NCBI GenBank assembly: GCA_029557915.1
Contig: JAKQHS010000030.1
Location: 62,001 to 126,000, forward strand
Length of the DNA stretch: 64,000 nt
Direction: 5' to 3'
Source of the DNA: Bacteroidota bacterium
GTDB taxonomy: Bacteria; Bacteroidota; Bacteroidia; Chitinophagales; Saprospiraceae
The notes beneath the pieces were generated by a model. The model saw only the letters and a program-made list of their open reading frames with translations, was not told where the DNA came from and made no database searches. The translations under genes were made by a program, and so were the position numbers. Shown piece by piece: positions 34,986-44,261 of this stretch (position 1 is the stretch's first letter; each line of letters begins with the position of its first letter).

Positions 34986-36626
34986 ATGAAATTAAAACCC
35001 TTAAATCTTTTCTCCCTTGCTTTTATCCTGCTGGTTGTCGGCTTTACTTTGCACCAACAAGCCGGCGGAATTCATAGAGACTTGGTTCTGAGCGCGCAAA
35101 AACTGATCGGACTTGAATTCAGCGCAGCAGAAATCGACAGCCTGTTGCCGGATCTCGGGGAAAACCTGGAATCTTTTGAATCCTTGCGGAAGACTGCGCT
35201 GGAAAACCGGGTGCTCCCCGCACTTCGTTTCATGCCTTATCCTGCCCGGTATAAACCGGTTGCCAATACCACCAAAGCCGTGTTCACGCCCTTACCGGCT
35301 AACCCGGCCGCGAGGGAGGATTATGCATTCATGACCCTGCATCAACTGGCATCCCTGGTCAAATCCCGAAAGGTGAGCTCGGAAACCCTTACCCGTTATT
35401 TTATCCAAAGGCTCAGGACTTACAATCCTGCCTTAAAATGCGTGATCCATTTTACTGAAGAATATGCACTCGCGCAAGCGAAAAAAATGGACGCTGAGTT
35501 AAGGGCTGGAAAATACCGGGGACTGCTCCATGGCATTCCTTATGGGGCAAAAGACCTCCTGGCTAAAAAAGGATATCCTACCACCTGGGGATCCGTCCCC
35601 TTTAAAGACCAGGTTTTTGACTATGATGCGGCAGTGATCACCAAACTCGAAGAGGCCGGAAGCATCCTGATCGCCAAAATGAGCGTGGGTGAACTCGCCT
35701 GGGGAGATGTGTGGTTCGGGGGAATGACCCGGAATCCCTGGGATACCACAGGGGGAAGCAGCGGCTCATCGGCGGGTTCTGCTTCTGCCGTCGGTGCCGG
35801 TTGCCTGCCGTTTGCCATTGGGACCGAGACCCTGGGTTCTATCGTATCGCCTTCCACCGTATGCGGCACTACGGGCCTGAGGCCAAGCTTTGGCGCCGTA
35901 CCCGGAGAAGGTTGTATGATCCTGTGTCCTTCCATGGATAAGATAGGCCCCATCACGCGGAGCGTAGAAGACGCCGCTATTGTCTACCAGCATATCAAAG
36001 GCACCTTCCTTTCCGGGCCATCAGCGAGTCCTGTCCCCTTCCCTTACGCATACAATAAAGACATCCGCAAACTGCGAATCGGATATTTAAAGCAGGATTT
36101 TGAAAAGCCTTATCCCTTCCATGTCCAGGACAGCCTCAGCCTGACCGTTTTTACCAATGCGGGCATTGAACTGATACCCCTGGAATTACCCAATGCCCCG
36201 GACCTGGGCATCATCCTTACCGCGGAGGCCGGTGCGACCTTCGATGAACTTACCCGCAGCGGCAGGGACGATCTCATGGTAAAACAGATCCGGAACGCCT
36301 GGCCGAATGTATTCCGGACCTCCCGTTTTATTCCGGCGGTCGAATACATCCAGGCCAACCGGTTCCGGACCCTCCTGATTGAAGACATGGACCTATTTTT
36401 TAACCAAGTGGATGTTTATATCGCGCCTTCATGGGCCGGTCGCAACCTTTCCGTGACCAATTATACCGGGCATCCCTGCGTGGTCGTCCCCAATGGGTTC
36501 CGGAACGGAAGGCCTACCAGTATCAGCTTTACCGGTAAGTTATTTCACGAATCGGAAGTATTGGCTGTTGCTAAATATTACCAGGATAAAACGGAATGGC
36601 ATCAAAAGCATCCTACCGGGTTCTGA
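34986..36626 (+). CDS. Amidase (amidase-signature family), exported
   Basis: 546 residues. The Ser-cisSer-Lys triad is visible: the lysine in GIPYGAKD (about 189), the cis-serine in GGSSGSSAGSA (about 258), and the nucleophile in GTETLGSIV (about 285). An N-terminal hydrophobic stretch (about 8-22) suggests export or membrane anchoring, unlike GatA. It hydrolyses amides to acids and ammonia. Together with the neighbouring amidohydrolase and aminotransferase it may serve amino-acid or peptide scavenging. A gatA role is unlikely because of the N-terminal segment and the absence of gatB and gatC nearby. Confidence 0.88.
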   Translation: MKLKPLNLFSLAFILLVVGFTLHQQAGGIHRDLVLSAQKLIGLEFSAAEIDSLLPDLGENLESFESLRKTALENRVLPALRFMPYPARYKPVANTTKAVFTPLPANPAAREDYAFMTLHQLASLVKSRKVSSETLTRYFIQRLRTYNPALKCVIHFTEEYALAQAKKMDAELRAGKYRGLLHGIPYGAKDLLAKKGYPTTWGSVPFKDQVFDYDAAVITKLEEAGSILIAKMSVGELAWGDVWFGGMTRNPWDTTGGSSGSSAGSASAVGAGCLPFAIGTETLGSIVSPSTVCGTTGLRPSFGAVPGEGCMILCPSMDKIGPITRSVEDAAIVYQHIKGTFLSGPSASPVPFPYAYNKDIRKLRIGYLKQDFEKPYPFHVQDSLSLTVFTNAGIELIPLELPNAPDLGIILTAEAGATFDELTRSGRDDLMVKQIRNAWPNVFRTSRFIPAVEYIQANRFRTLLIEDMDLFFNQVDVYIAPSWAGRNLSVTNYTGHPCVVVPNGFRNGRPTSISFTGKLFHESEVLAVAKYYQDKTEWHQKHPTGF

Positions 36627-36758
36627 ATCAGGAACATATTCCATATTTAACATACCTTAAAATCAAATAAAAAAAGAAGCATTATACCCCGGCCTGTTTC
36701 AATCTTTTTATCTTCGCCTTCCCAGTTGTTGCTCCATTCGCTTCAAACCGGTTGAATA

Positions 36759-39700
36759 ATGAGCCAAACCAAAAACTGCACCATATCCATCCTTTTGGGT
36801 GTGTTATTTCTGGCGAAATTCCCTTTATCCGGAAGGGAGCTCCCTGTGGATTTATTTAAAATCGATAAGGTTCAGGAAACCCGTTGGAACGCCTTGAGGC
36901 AGAATACCAGGGTCAGGGTACTTGAGTATAACCAGGATAGTTATCAACAACTCAAATCGTCGGCGCCTGCTTCTTTTAAACTTAATTTGCCCACCCCGGA
37001 TGGATACCTGCCTTTATCCCTCAGTCCAACACATCTGTTTTCGGATGGTTTTATACTCAGTACCGATCAGGATAAAAGCCTTCCTTTCACTCCCGGGCTC
37101 CATTATAACGGGCATATTGAAGGGCAGCCGGGTTCATTGGTCGCGATCAGCTTTTTTGAAGATGAAGTGGTTGCCGTCATAAATTCAACGGGTGGCAATC
37201 AGTACACGGTGGGTAAATCGAAAGCTTTCCGCCGGGGGAGTTTTGTAGTGTACGACGCCAGTAAAACAACGGCTCCGTCGATATCCTGCCATTCTGAAGC
37301 TTTGCCCAATTACCAGGCAAAACTCAAGGAACTGCATAAGCCCGGCCTCGAACAAAGAAATGCAGCCGGTTGTGTCAACATTTACCTGGAAGCTGGAAAA
37401 AGCGTTTATGATGCCCATGGAGGAATCCAGGGCGCGACCAATTTTTTGACCGGTTTATTCAATGTGGTTTCCACCCTCTACACAAGAGAAAACATGATGG
37501 TGATCCTTTCACAGGTTTTTATCTGGACCACCAGCGAACCCTTCAGCAGCAGCAGCTCTCTTTCAGCTTTGTACTCCTTCGGAAGCTACCGGCGGGATAA
37601 CTTTAATGGAGACATCGCGCAATTTGTCCGGATCAAACCCAGCGGCGGACTTGCCGGGATTGCCTGGCTGGATGTTTTGTGCGACAGTTACAATCAGATC
37701 TCCCAGTCCGGCAGATTTAGTTATGCGGAGATGGAATCCACCTACAATAACCTCCCTACCTATTCCTGGACCTCCCTGGTGGTCACCCATGAACTTGGGC
37801 ACAACCTGGGTTCTCCCCATACGCACAGTTGCAGCTGGCAGGGAGGGGCTCTGGACAATTGCAGTACGCCGGAGGGCACATGTGCTGCCGGACCTGCGCC
37901 GGTCAACGGAGGCACGATCATGTCATATTGCCACCTGACCACTTCAGGTACCAACCTCAATAATGGTTTCGGTACGCAGCCGGGCAACCTGATCCGGAGC
38001 AGGGTGGATGCCGCCACCTGCCTTGGCCCTTGCGAACCCATCGTGGTTTGTGCCACCCCTCAAAACCTCAATATTTCCAACCTTACTTCTTCCAGCGTGA
38101 ATTTAAGCTGGACCGGATCCGAAAGTGCAAGCTCCTACACCGTTCAATACCGTGCAAATTCCTCCACCATCTGGATTACGGCGACCAATGCAACCAGCTC
38201 GACTGCCTTCAACCTTTCAGGACTTCAGCAAGGAACCAGCTATACCTGGCAGGTTCGGGCCAATTGTTCAGGCGGTAACTCCGATTTTGCCGCCGGCAAT
38301 TTTAATACCCTGACCTTAACCTGCATGGACATCGCCCCTTCCAACCTGACCAGCAGCAACAATACCAGTACAAGCACGACCGTGAGGTGGCAAGCCGTTG
38401 CCGGTGCTTCGTCTTATGAAGTTCAATATAAAAGATCTACCGCTTCAATTTGGAGCACGTCAATCACCGCTACCTCCTCCCTTTTCAGGACCTTGATCAA
38501 CCTGACCAACGGAGTGGGTTATGACTGGAGGGTCAGAGCCAATTGTTCAAATGGCCAGGGTCCTTACAGCCAGGGTAGTTTTATCGCTGAGGCGGTGAGT
38601 TGTTTGCCGCCGGCCGGCCTCGAGGCTTCTGCGATCACGAAGAGCGGGGCATCCCTTTCCTGGTCTGCAGCCAACCGCGCTTTTAATTATACCATTGAAT
38701 ATAAAAAGACGACCTCCCCCACCTGGTTGTTGGCCGGAACCACTTCTTCCCTGAGCCTCAACCTCACCGGTCTTTCAGAGTCCACTTCCTATCATTGGAG
38801 AGTAAAGACCAATTGCACTTCGGGGATCAGCGGATTTACGGAGTCCACCTTCACCACCGCGGGCGGACCGCAAGCCACTTGTAATCCACCCACAGGCTTA
38901 GCCAGCACCTCCATTACATCAAGCGGGGCAACCCTCAGTTGGAATGCCGTTGCCGGCGCAACCGGCTATAGCCTGGAGTACAAGGCAAAAACCTCCGCTT
39001 CCTGGATCACCATGCCGGTCAATATTACTTCGGCAAGTTATGACATCAGTGGATTGAGCGCTTCCACCGCTTATGACTGGCGGGTGAAAACAAATTGTTC
39101 CGGAGCAAGCAGTGCCTTTACGCAGGCTGCATTCACAACGATAGCGGCACCGGCCTGTAATGCACCTTCCGGGCTGACCAATTCCAACATCACTCAGAAC
39201 GGTGCCACTTTCCATTGGAATGCCGTGCCCGGTGCAGTAAATTATACCCTGGAATTTAAACAAGCGGCAGCATCAAACTGGAGTGTAATACAAGGCGCCA
39301 TATCTACGAATTCGATTACTTTTAATGGCCTTAGCCCATCGACCACCTACGATTGGAGGGTAAAAACCAATTGTTCGGGCGGCCTGCAGAGCGGGTACAG
39401 CCAATTTTCTGTAACTACCCAGGCTCCGCTGGTATGTGGTACCCCATCAGGGTTATCCACTTCAGTCGTTACAGCCAATGGAGCGACTTTGTCCTGGTCT
39501 CCGGTCTCGGGTGCAAGTCATTACTCCCTCGAGTATAAGGCCTCCGCCTCCCCCAGTTGGATAAGTCTTTCCGCAGCCTTGAACGCCACCACCTATAACC
39601 TGACTGGCTTAAATGCTTCGTCCAACTATGATTGGAGAGTAAGGGCCAATTGCAGTTTTGGTTCCGGCGGCTATGCCCAATCGACTCTGAGTACCCTGGC

Positions 39701-40622
39701 CCTTCCTGTATGCAATACGCCCTCCGGCCTGAATACTACAAACATCAGCTCCAACTCCGCCACCCTGAATTGGGCTTCGGTAAGCGGTGCATCCGGGTAC
39801 CAAGTGGAATATAAAACCTCTTCCGACCTCAACTGGACTGCGGGGGCCAGCCTGACTGGAACATCCACGTCCATTTCCGGTTTGTCGCCTTCCACAGCCT
39901 ACCTGTGGAGAGTAAAAACCAATTGCAGTTCGGGTAACAGTGAGTTCATCCAATCTAGTTTTACCACGGCTTCCTCCGCGACCCCGGATTGCCCGGCCCT
40001 CGAGGACAATGCCAGCAATGACAATCGCACCACCGCTCCGTCGATCACCTTAAATGCCATGATCTATGGAAAAATTTTCCCCGCCCGGGAAAATGACTAT
40101 TACAAGTTTACGGTTCCCGCGACAGGCGCCTATACGGCTATTCTCAGCCAATTGCCTGCAGATTACGATCTGAGGATCCTCAACAGTTCTGGGACCACCG
40201 TAGGCCTCTCCCAAACCGGCGGTCTTGCGAATGAAACCATCAATACCAACCTGATTACCGGGACTTATTATGTACGGGTTTACGGATGGAACACCGCCAG
40301 CAGCGATGCGGCCTGCTATGCCCTCCTCGTCAAGCCCTCTGCGGGTTCCCTGACTTCAGGGATTGTTTCCACCACCGGGCTGTCCACCACCCTGTTTCCC
40401 AATCCCGTTTCCCAGATCTTGAATGTTGAAATTTTTGGTCTCCAATCAACAGCTGAGATCAGCCTGAGAGATGTCAACGGTCGCAGCTTACAATCCTTGG
40501 TAACCAAAGAAGTCCACAATCAAATAAATGTTTCCGGCCTGGCTCCGGGTTTCTATTTTCTCCAGGTCCAAGACGAAGAAAAGAGAAGAAACACGGTAAA
40601 ATTCCTGAAGGCCCAATATTGA
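36759..40622 (+). CDS. T9SS-exported zinc metalloprotease with seven FnIII repeats
   Basis: 1287 residues. An N-terminal signal sequence is followed by a propeptide-like region and a metzincin domain with zinc motif HELGHNLGSPH (about 344-354) and a Met-turn-like IMSYCH, as in M12B/reprolysin-like bacterial enzymes. Seven fibronectin type III repeats of about 92 residues follow (about 430-1073), each opening with a CxxPxxL pattern and ending in DWRVKTNCS or similar. Then come a PPC-type beta domain (about 1075-1195) and a type A T9SS sorting domain that begins LFPNPVSQILNVEI. It is secreted by the type IX system and probably stays on the cell surface. The repeats are very alike, so they could recombine. 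Confidence 0.92.
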   Translation: MSQTKNCTISILLGVLFLAKFPLSGRELPVDLFKIDKVQETRWNALRQNTRVRVLEYNQDSYQQLKSSAPASFKLNLPTPDGYLPLSLSPTHLFSDGFILSTDQDKSLPFTPGLHYNGHIEGQPGSLVAISFFEDEVVAVINSTGGNQYTVGKSKAFRRGSFVVYDASKTTAPSISCHSEALPNYQAKLKELHKPGLEQRNAAGCVNIYLEAGKSVYDAHGGIQGATNFLTGLFNVVSTLYTRENMMVILSQVFIWTTSEPFSSSSSLSALYSFGSYRRDNFNGDIAQFVRIKPSGGLAGIAWLDVLCDSYNQISQSGRFSYAEMESTYNNLPTYSWTSLVVTHELGHNLGSPHTHSCSWQGGALDNCSTPEGTCAAGPAPVNGGTIMSYCHLTTSGTNLNNGFGTQPGNLIRSRVDAATCLGPCEPIVVCATPQNLNISNLTSSSVNLSWTGSESASSYTVQYRANSSTIWITATNATSSTAFNLSGLQQGTSYTWQVRANCSGGNSDFAAGNFNTLTLTCMDIAPSNLTSSNNTSTSTTVRWQAVAGASSYEVQYKRSTASIWSTSITATSSLFRTLINLTNGVGYDWRVRANCSNGQGPYSQGSFIAEAVSCLPPAGLEASAITKSGASLSWSAANRAFNYTIEYKKTTSPTWLLAGTTSSLSLNLTGLSESTSYHWRVKTNCTSGISGFTESTFTTAGGPQATCNPPTGLASTSITSSGATLSWNAVAGATGYSLEYKAKTSASWITMPVNITSASYDISGLSASTAYDWRVKTNCSGASSAFTQAAFTTIAAPACNAPSGLTNSNITQNGATFHWNAVPGAVNYTLEFKQAAASNWSVIQGAISTNSITFNGLSPSTTYDWRVKTNCSGGLQSGYSQFSVTTQAPLVCGTPSGLSTSVVTANGATLSWSPVSGASHYSLEYKASASPSWISLSAALNATTYNLTGLNASSNYDWRVRANCSFGSGGYAQSTLSTLALPVCNTPSGLNTTNISSNSATLNWASVSGASGYQVEYKTSSDLNWTAGASLTGTSTSISGLSPSTAYLWRVKTNCSSGNSEFIQSSFTTASSATPDCPALEDNASNDNRTTAPSITLNAMIYGKIFPARENDYYKFTVPATGAYTAILSQLPADYDLRILNSSGTTVGLSQTGGLANETINTNLITGTYYVRVYGWNTASSDAACYALLVKPSAGSLTSGIVSTTGLSTTLFPNPVSQILNVEIFGLQSTAEISLRDVNGRSLQSLVTKEVHNQINVSGLAPGFYFLQVQDEEKRRNTVKFLKAQY

Positions 40623-40661
40623 TACTGCGGCTACAGGGCCTCCAAATCCCGGACAGGACGC

Positions 40662-42284
40662 TCAGTCAAACAATTCCGTGATCACCCTCCCGGTTGCCGC
40701 GTCGGGCAAGGGGATTTTTAACAGGAAGCTGAGGGTGGAGGCAATATCCGTGATTTCATATTTTGCATAAGACTTGCCCGCAGGGATCTTCCAGCCATAC
40801 CAAAGAACCGGCACATGGGTATCATAGGTAAATGGGCTGCCATGGGTGGTGCCGGTCATGGAACTGCTTTCGAACCAGCCTGGCCGGATGATCACATAAA
40901 AATCCCCGCACAGGGGGGGATAAAACCCTTTTTGGATCATCGGGAATACCGGATTACCACCCGTTAAGAACGGAATATCATCCCGGTCCACCACATCAAT
41001 CACTCCGTCCCAGGCCCTTACGTATTTTTTGAGATCGGCCGCAATGGCCTTCCGGTCCAGTTTACGAGAGACGATCCGGTCTTCATTGAGGTAAATCTGG
41101 CCATTGCTGTACCCATCGATGAGGAAAGGATCGTATTTTTTTTCCAGGAATTTTTTGAGGGAATCGATCATCCTCCAGCCCCGGAAATAATCCACCGGTA
41201 AATTTTTATGCTTGAGGTATTGAGGATTCTGGGCCACGGCGTGATCTGCGCTCAAAAAAACCACATATTTATCGTGGCCTACTTTCTCATCCAGAAACCG
41301 AAGCAGCTTTTCCATCTCCAGGTCCAGGCGGAGATACATGTCTTCGATCTCTACCGAATGAAGGCCAAAGAGATGCCCCGCATAGTCCGTACTGGAATAA
41401 CTCATCGCGAGAAAATCCGTGACCTCGTCCTGGCCAAGCTGTTCCGCTTCAAGAGCCGCTTTTGAAAATTCCGTGACGAGGGAATTCCCGGCTGGAGTAT
41501 ACAATAAAGTATAATACGAAGTGGGGTCCTTAAAAGGGATATTCCTGGGGAATACCGCATTGGCTTCCCCGTTCAGCTTTCCTTCATAGGGATTGTCATC
41601 CCGCTCACTGTCGACATAAGTCCCGATGGGTTTCAGCGTATTCCAGCCCTGGCTGAAAAGTTGTTTGCCCAGGTTCCGGTCATTAAAAGCATTCACCCAG
41701 GCAGGCAATGCGTTCATATAATAGGTGCTGGTCATGAATTTTCCGGTATTGCCGTCGTACCAATAAGCAGCATCGGCGAGATGGCCTGCCGGCATGATGG
41801 CGCCACGGTCCTTGACGGAAACCCCGATGACTTTTGCCCGGTTGTAGGTATAAAGTTTTAATACATCGGTGATCGTATTGGCCAATAGGTTTTTGGGAGA
41901 CATTTTGCCCGCGGCTTCGCTTCCTCCGACCGCGCTTACGCTGTCGTCCTGGGCACAATACATCCCGCGCCTGCTGTTCCGGAGATGCCATTCATTGCCG
42001 ATCAGCCCATGGAAGGCAGGGGTGGTCCCGGTATAAATCGAGGCATGTCCCGGGCCGGTGACCGTAGGCACATAATTATAATGTGCATTTTCGCAGGAAA
42101 ACCCTTCATTTAGTATCCTTTTGAATCCGCCTTCCCCATATTGATCCCAGTAACGGTAGAGGTAATCGTGCCGCATCTGGTCCACGACGATCCCGACGAC
42201 CAGTTTTGGGCGGTCCAGGGATTGGGCGGCGGCCATAAAGCCGGCAAAGGTCATTAGGGAAACAAACAATAATTTCAGTTTCAT
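40662..42284 (-). CDS. Alkaline phosphatase superfamily protein, PafA-like
   Basis: 540 residues with a signal peptide (about 1-20). The metal-binding start is VGIVVDQMRHDY (D35), the nucleophile is in TVTGPGHAS (T76 likely), and later motifs are SADHAVAQ and GTTHGSPFTYDTHVPV. This is the PafA/NPP-like alkaline phosphatase family with a threonine nucleophile, found in Bacteroidota, which removes phosphate from phosphomonoesters in the periplasm. It is the last gene of a minus-strand run, 69 bp after the ABC ATPase gene. It could be co-transcribed with the ABC operon, but its function gives no clear link. Confidence 0.9.
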   Translation of the reverse strand: MKLKLLFVSLMTFAGFMAAAQSLDRPKLVVGIVVDQMRHDYLYRYWDQYGEGGFKRILNEGFSCENAHYNYVPTVTGPGHASIYTGTTPAFHGLIGNEWHLRNSRRGMYCAQDDSVSAVGGSEAAGKMSPKNLLANTITDVLKLYTYNRAKVIGVSVKDRGAIMPAGHLADAAYWYDGNTGKFMTSTYYMNALPAWVNAFNDRNLGKQLFSQGWNTLKPIGTYVDSERDDNPYEGKLNGEANAVFPRNIPFKDPTSYYTLLYTPAGNSLVTEFSKAALEAEQLGQDEVTDFLAMSYSSTDYAGHLFGLHSVEIEDMYLRLDLEMEKLLRFLDEKVGHDKYVVFLSADHAVAQNPQYLKHKNLPVDYFRGWRMIDSLKKFLEKKYDPFLIDGYSNGQIYLNEDRIVSRKLDRKAIAADLKKYVRAWDGVIDVVDRDDIPFLTGGNPVFPMIQKGFYPPLCGDFYVIIRPGWFESSSMTGTTHGSPFTYDTHVPVLWYGWKIPAGKSYAKYEITDIASTLSFLLKIPLPDAATGRVITELFD

Positions 42285-42353
42285 TGGAATAAATACATTT
42301 TTCCAAAAATAGATAAAAAAGACAGATGAACCGGATGAAGAAGTGCCTGCAGG

Positions 42354-43154
42354 TCATCCTGCTGCGATACGCAGCATGGTATCTTCCACTTCGTAGACCA
42401 ATTCGGTATACCGGGGCAGTCGCCTGGTTTCGTGGTCTCGTTGGAGCGGAAGGTCTACATGGATCTTTTCCACAATGCTGGACGGCGCGTATTTCATAAA
42501 GTATATGTCGTCACCGAGGTACACCGCCTCGCGGATATCGTGGGTGACAAAAATGATGGTGGAATGGAACTTGTTCCAAAGGGTCAGCAAAAGGTCCTGC
42601 ATTTGAATGCGGGTTTTGATGTCCAGGGCGCCAAAAGGTTCGTCCATCAGCAAGATGTCGGGGTTGGCCAGGAGGCTCCGGGCGATGGCCACCCGCTGCA
42701 ATTGTCCGCCGGAAAGAACCGGGTACTGGGCAAATTTGTCGGCGTGTCCGGCCAGGCCCACCAGTTCAATCATCTCCAGCGCTTTCAGGTTGCGTTCCTT
42801 CTCCTCCATACCCTGGAAATCCAGGCCCATGGCCACATTCTCCTTTACCGTCATCCAGGGAAAGGAAGAATAAGCCTGGAAAACCATCCCGACATGATCG
42901 GAATCCTGCCTTAATTTTCCCCTGAGGTAAACCTCCCCTTCCGTGGGACTTTGAAGCCCGGCAATATATCGTAGCAGCGTGGATTTGCCGCATCCCGACA
43001 TGCCCAGAATGATCACAAACTGGCCCTGGGCCGGCTTATCTTCAACCAGAAGGTTCAGATCCTTGATGATATAGGTCTTGCCGCCGTCATAAGACTGGCT
43101 GATGTTCCTGAGTTCGATCAGGTCGGGCAAGGAAGGAGTTTTGGGCTCAATCAT
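42354..43154 (-). CDS. ABC transporter ATPase, SsuB/TauB-like
   Basis: 266 residues. Walker A is GMSGCGKST (51-59), the signature is LSGGQLQR, Walker B is ILLMDEPFGALD, and the H-loop is FVTHDIREA. This is the nitrate/sulfonate/taurine type. The C-terminal PLQRDHETRRLPRYTELV matches the family. It energises the adjacent permease; the stop of the permease gene lies 3 bp before this start. The solute cannot be named, because the substrate-binding partner is an unusual OmpA fusion. Confidence 0.92.
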   Translation of the reverse strand: MIEPKTPSLPDLIELRNISQSYDGGKTYIIKDLNLLVEDKPAQGQFVIILGMSGCGKSTLLRYIAGLQSPTEGEVYLRGKLRQDSDHVGMVFQAYSSFPWMTVKENVAMGLDFQGMEEKERNLKALEMIELVGLAGHADKFAQYPVLSGGQLQRVAIARSLLANPDILLMDEPFGALDIKTRIQMQDLLLTLWNKFHSTIIFVTHDIREAVYLGDDIYFMKYAPSSIVEKIHVDLPLQRDHETRRLPRYTELVYEVEDTMLRIAAG

Positions 43155-43157
43155 AAA

Positions 43158-44255
43158 TCAATGGACTGCTTTATTAATCTTAATGAAACCCCAAAGGATA
43201 AACAGGGTGCCTGCGGCGGCCAGGACCCAGGCCACATAAGATAAGATGCCCAGTGACGGAGAAAATCCGCCCAGGATCCCTGCGATGATCGCCACGATCC
43301 AGGCGAATACGCCAATCTTCCCGTCTTGCAGCCCATCCACCTTGTTTTTATAATATTTGAATGGATTGATGATCCGGTCTATGGCTTTGAACAACTGGTC
43401 CTGAAACAAGCCGATCAGGATAATCACGATGAGGACGGCGAAGACACGGTCCGTCTGGCCCAACCGGGCTTTGGTATAAATCAAGGCTCCGATGCCCGAT
43501 TCCCGGTTGAGCAGTTCGGCAATAATGATATAGGTCCATGAAATGGCGGTAAGCACCCGGATATCGTCAATCAGGCTGCTGAGCGCTGCCGGGAAAAATA
43601 CTTTTTTAATCTGCTGCCAGGGGCTGGCCCCCATGGTAAATGAAGTCTGGACCATGGTTTCATCCACTTCACTGGTGCGCTGCATCACTACCGGAATGAG
43701 ATAAACCAGGATGCCCACGGCCAGGAAGGCGATCTTCATCGGATCCCCCAGCCCAAACCAGATGATGAAAAGCCCGGTCAACGCGGAGAGCGGCAGAAAA
43801 CGCAAGGCATCGACCTGCTTCGAAAACAGGTCCCTGAAAAGCGGAAATAGGGACAAAACCATGCCAATGGGAATAGCCAGCAAAATCGCCCAAAAATACC
43901 CCTGGAGGTTGAGCCAGAAGGAATGAAGGGTATTGGATACCAATTTGTCCTGGGCAATCAGGGGTTTGAAAGACAAAAGGGTTTTGTCCGGCCTGGGAAG
44001 AAGGGGATAAACCTTTTCATAACGGGTGCCTGCGGCTTGCTCAGCACCCGGCTCGTTCCAGAGTTTTACCTTCTGATCCCCGCCCAGGGTATCGAAGAGG
44101 GTTACTTCATCCTGCCCCTCCAGGACGGGTTTTTGTTTGGAAAATATTTCAGCCAAAACCCACCATAGGGCGATGGTAATGATAAAACCCACTGCTGAGA
44201 TCAGCAGTCCGGAGGTCCCTGCATTCGTACCCCGGAGCTTAAACCAGTTGTCCAT
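43158..44255 (-). CDS. ABC transporter permease, SsuC/TauC-like
   Basis: 365 residues, longer than typical SsuC (about 260). Five or six core membrane segments include the EAA-like loop TSFTMGASPWQQIKKVFFPA. An N-terminal membrane segment and a periplasmic region (about 40-105) precede the core, and two additional C-terminal membrane segments (about 320-360) follow it. These extra segments are unusual and may serve the neighbouring membrane-bound coiled-coil proteins. Second-to-last gene of the five-gene operon, 6 bp after the SBP-OmpA gene. Confidence 0.9.
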   Translation of the reverse strand: MDNWFKLRGTNAGTSGLLISAVGFIITIALWWVLAEIFSKQKPVLEGQDEVTLFDTLGGDQKVKLWNEPGAEQAAGTRYEKVYPLLPRPDKTLLSFKPLIAQDKLVSNTLHSFWLNLQGYFWAILLAIPIGMVLSLFPLFRDLFSKQVDALRFLPLSALTGLFIIWFGLGDPMKIAFLAVGILVYLIPVVMQRTSEVDETMVQTSFTMGASPWQQIKKVFFPAALSSLIDDIRVLTAISWTYIIIAELLNRESGIGALIYTKARLGQTDRVFAVLIVIILIGLFQDQLFKAIDRIINPFKYYKNKVDGLQDGKIGVFAWIVAIIAGILGGFSPSLGILSYVAWVLAAAGTLFILWGFIKINKAVH

Positions 44256-44261
44256 GGATTC

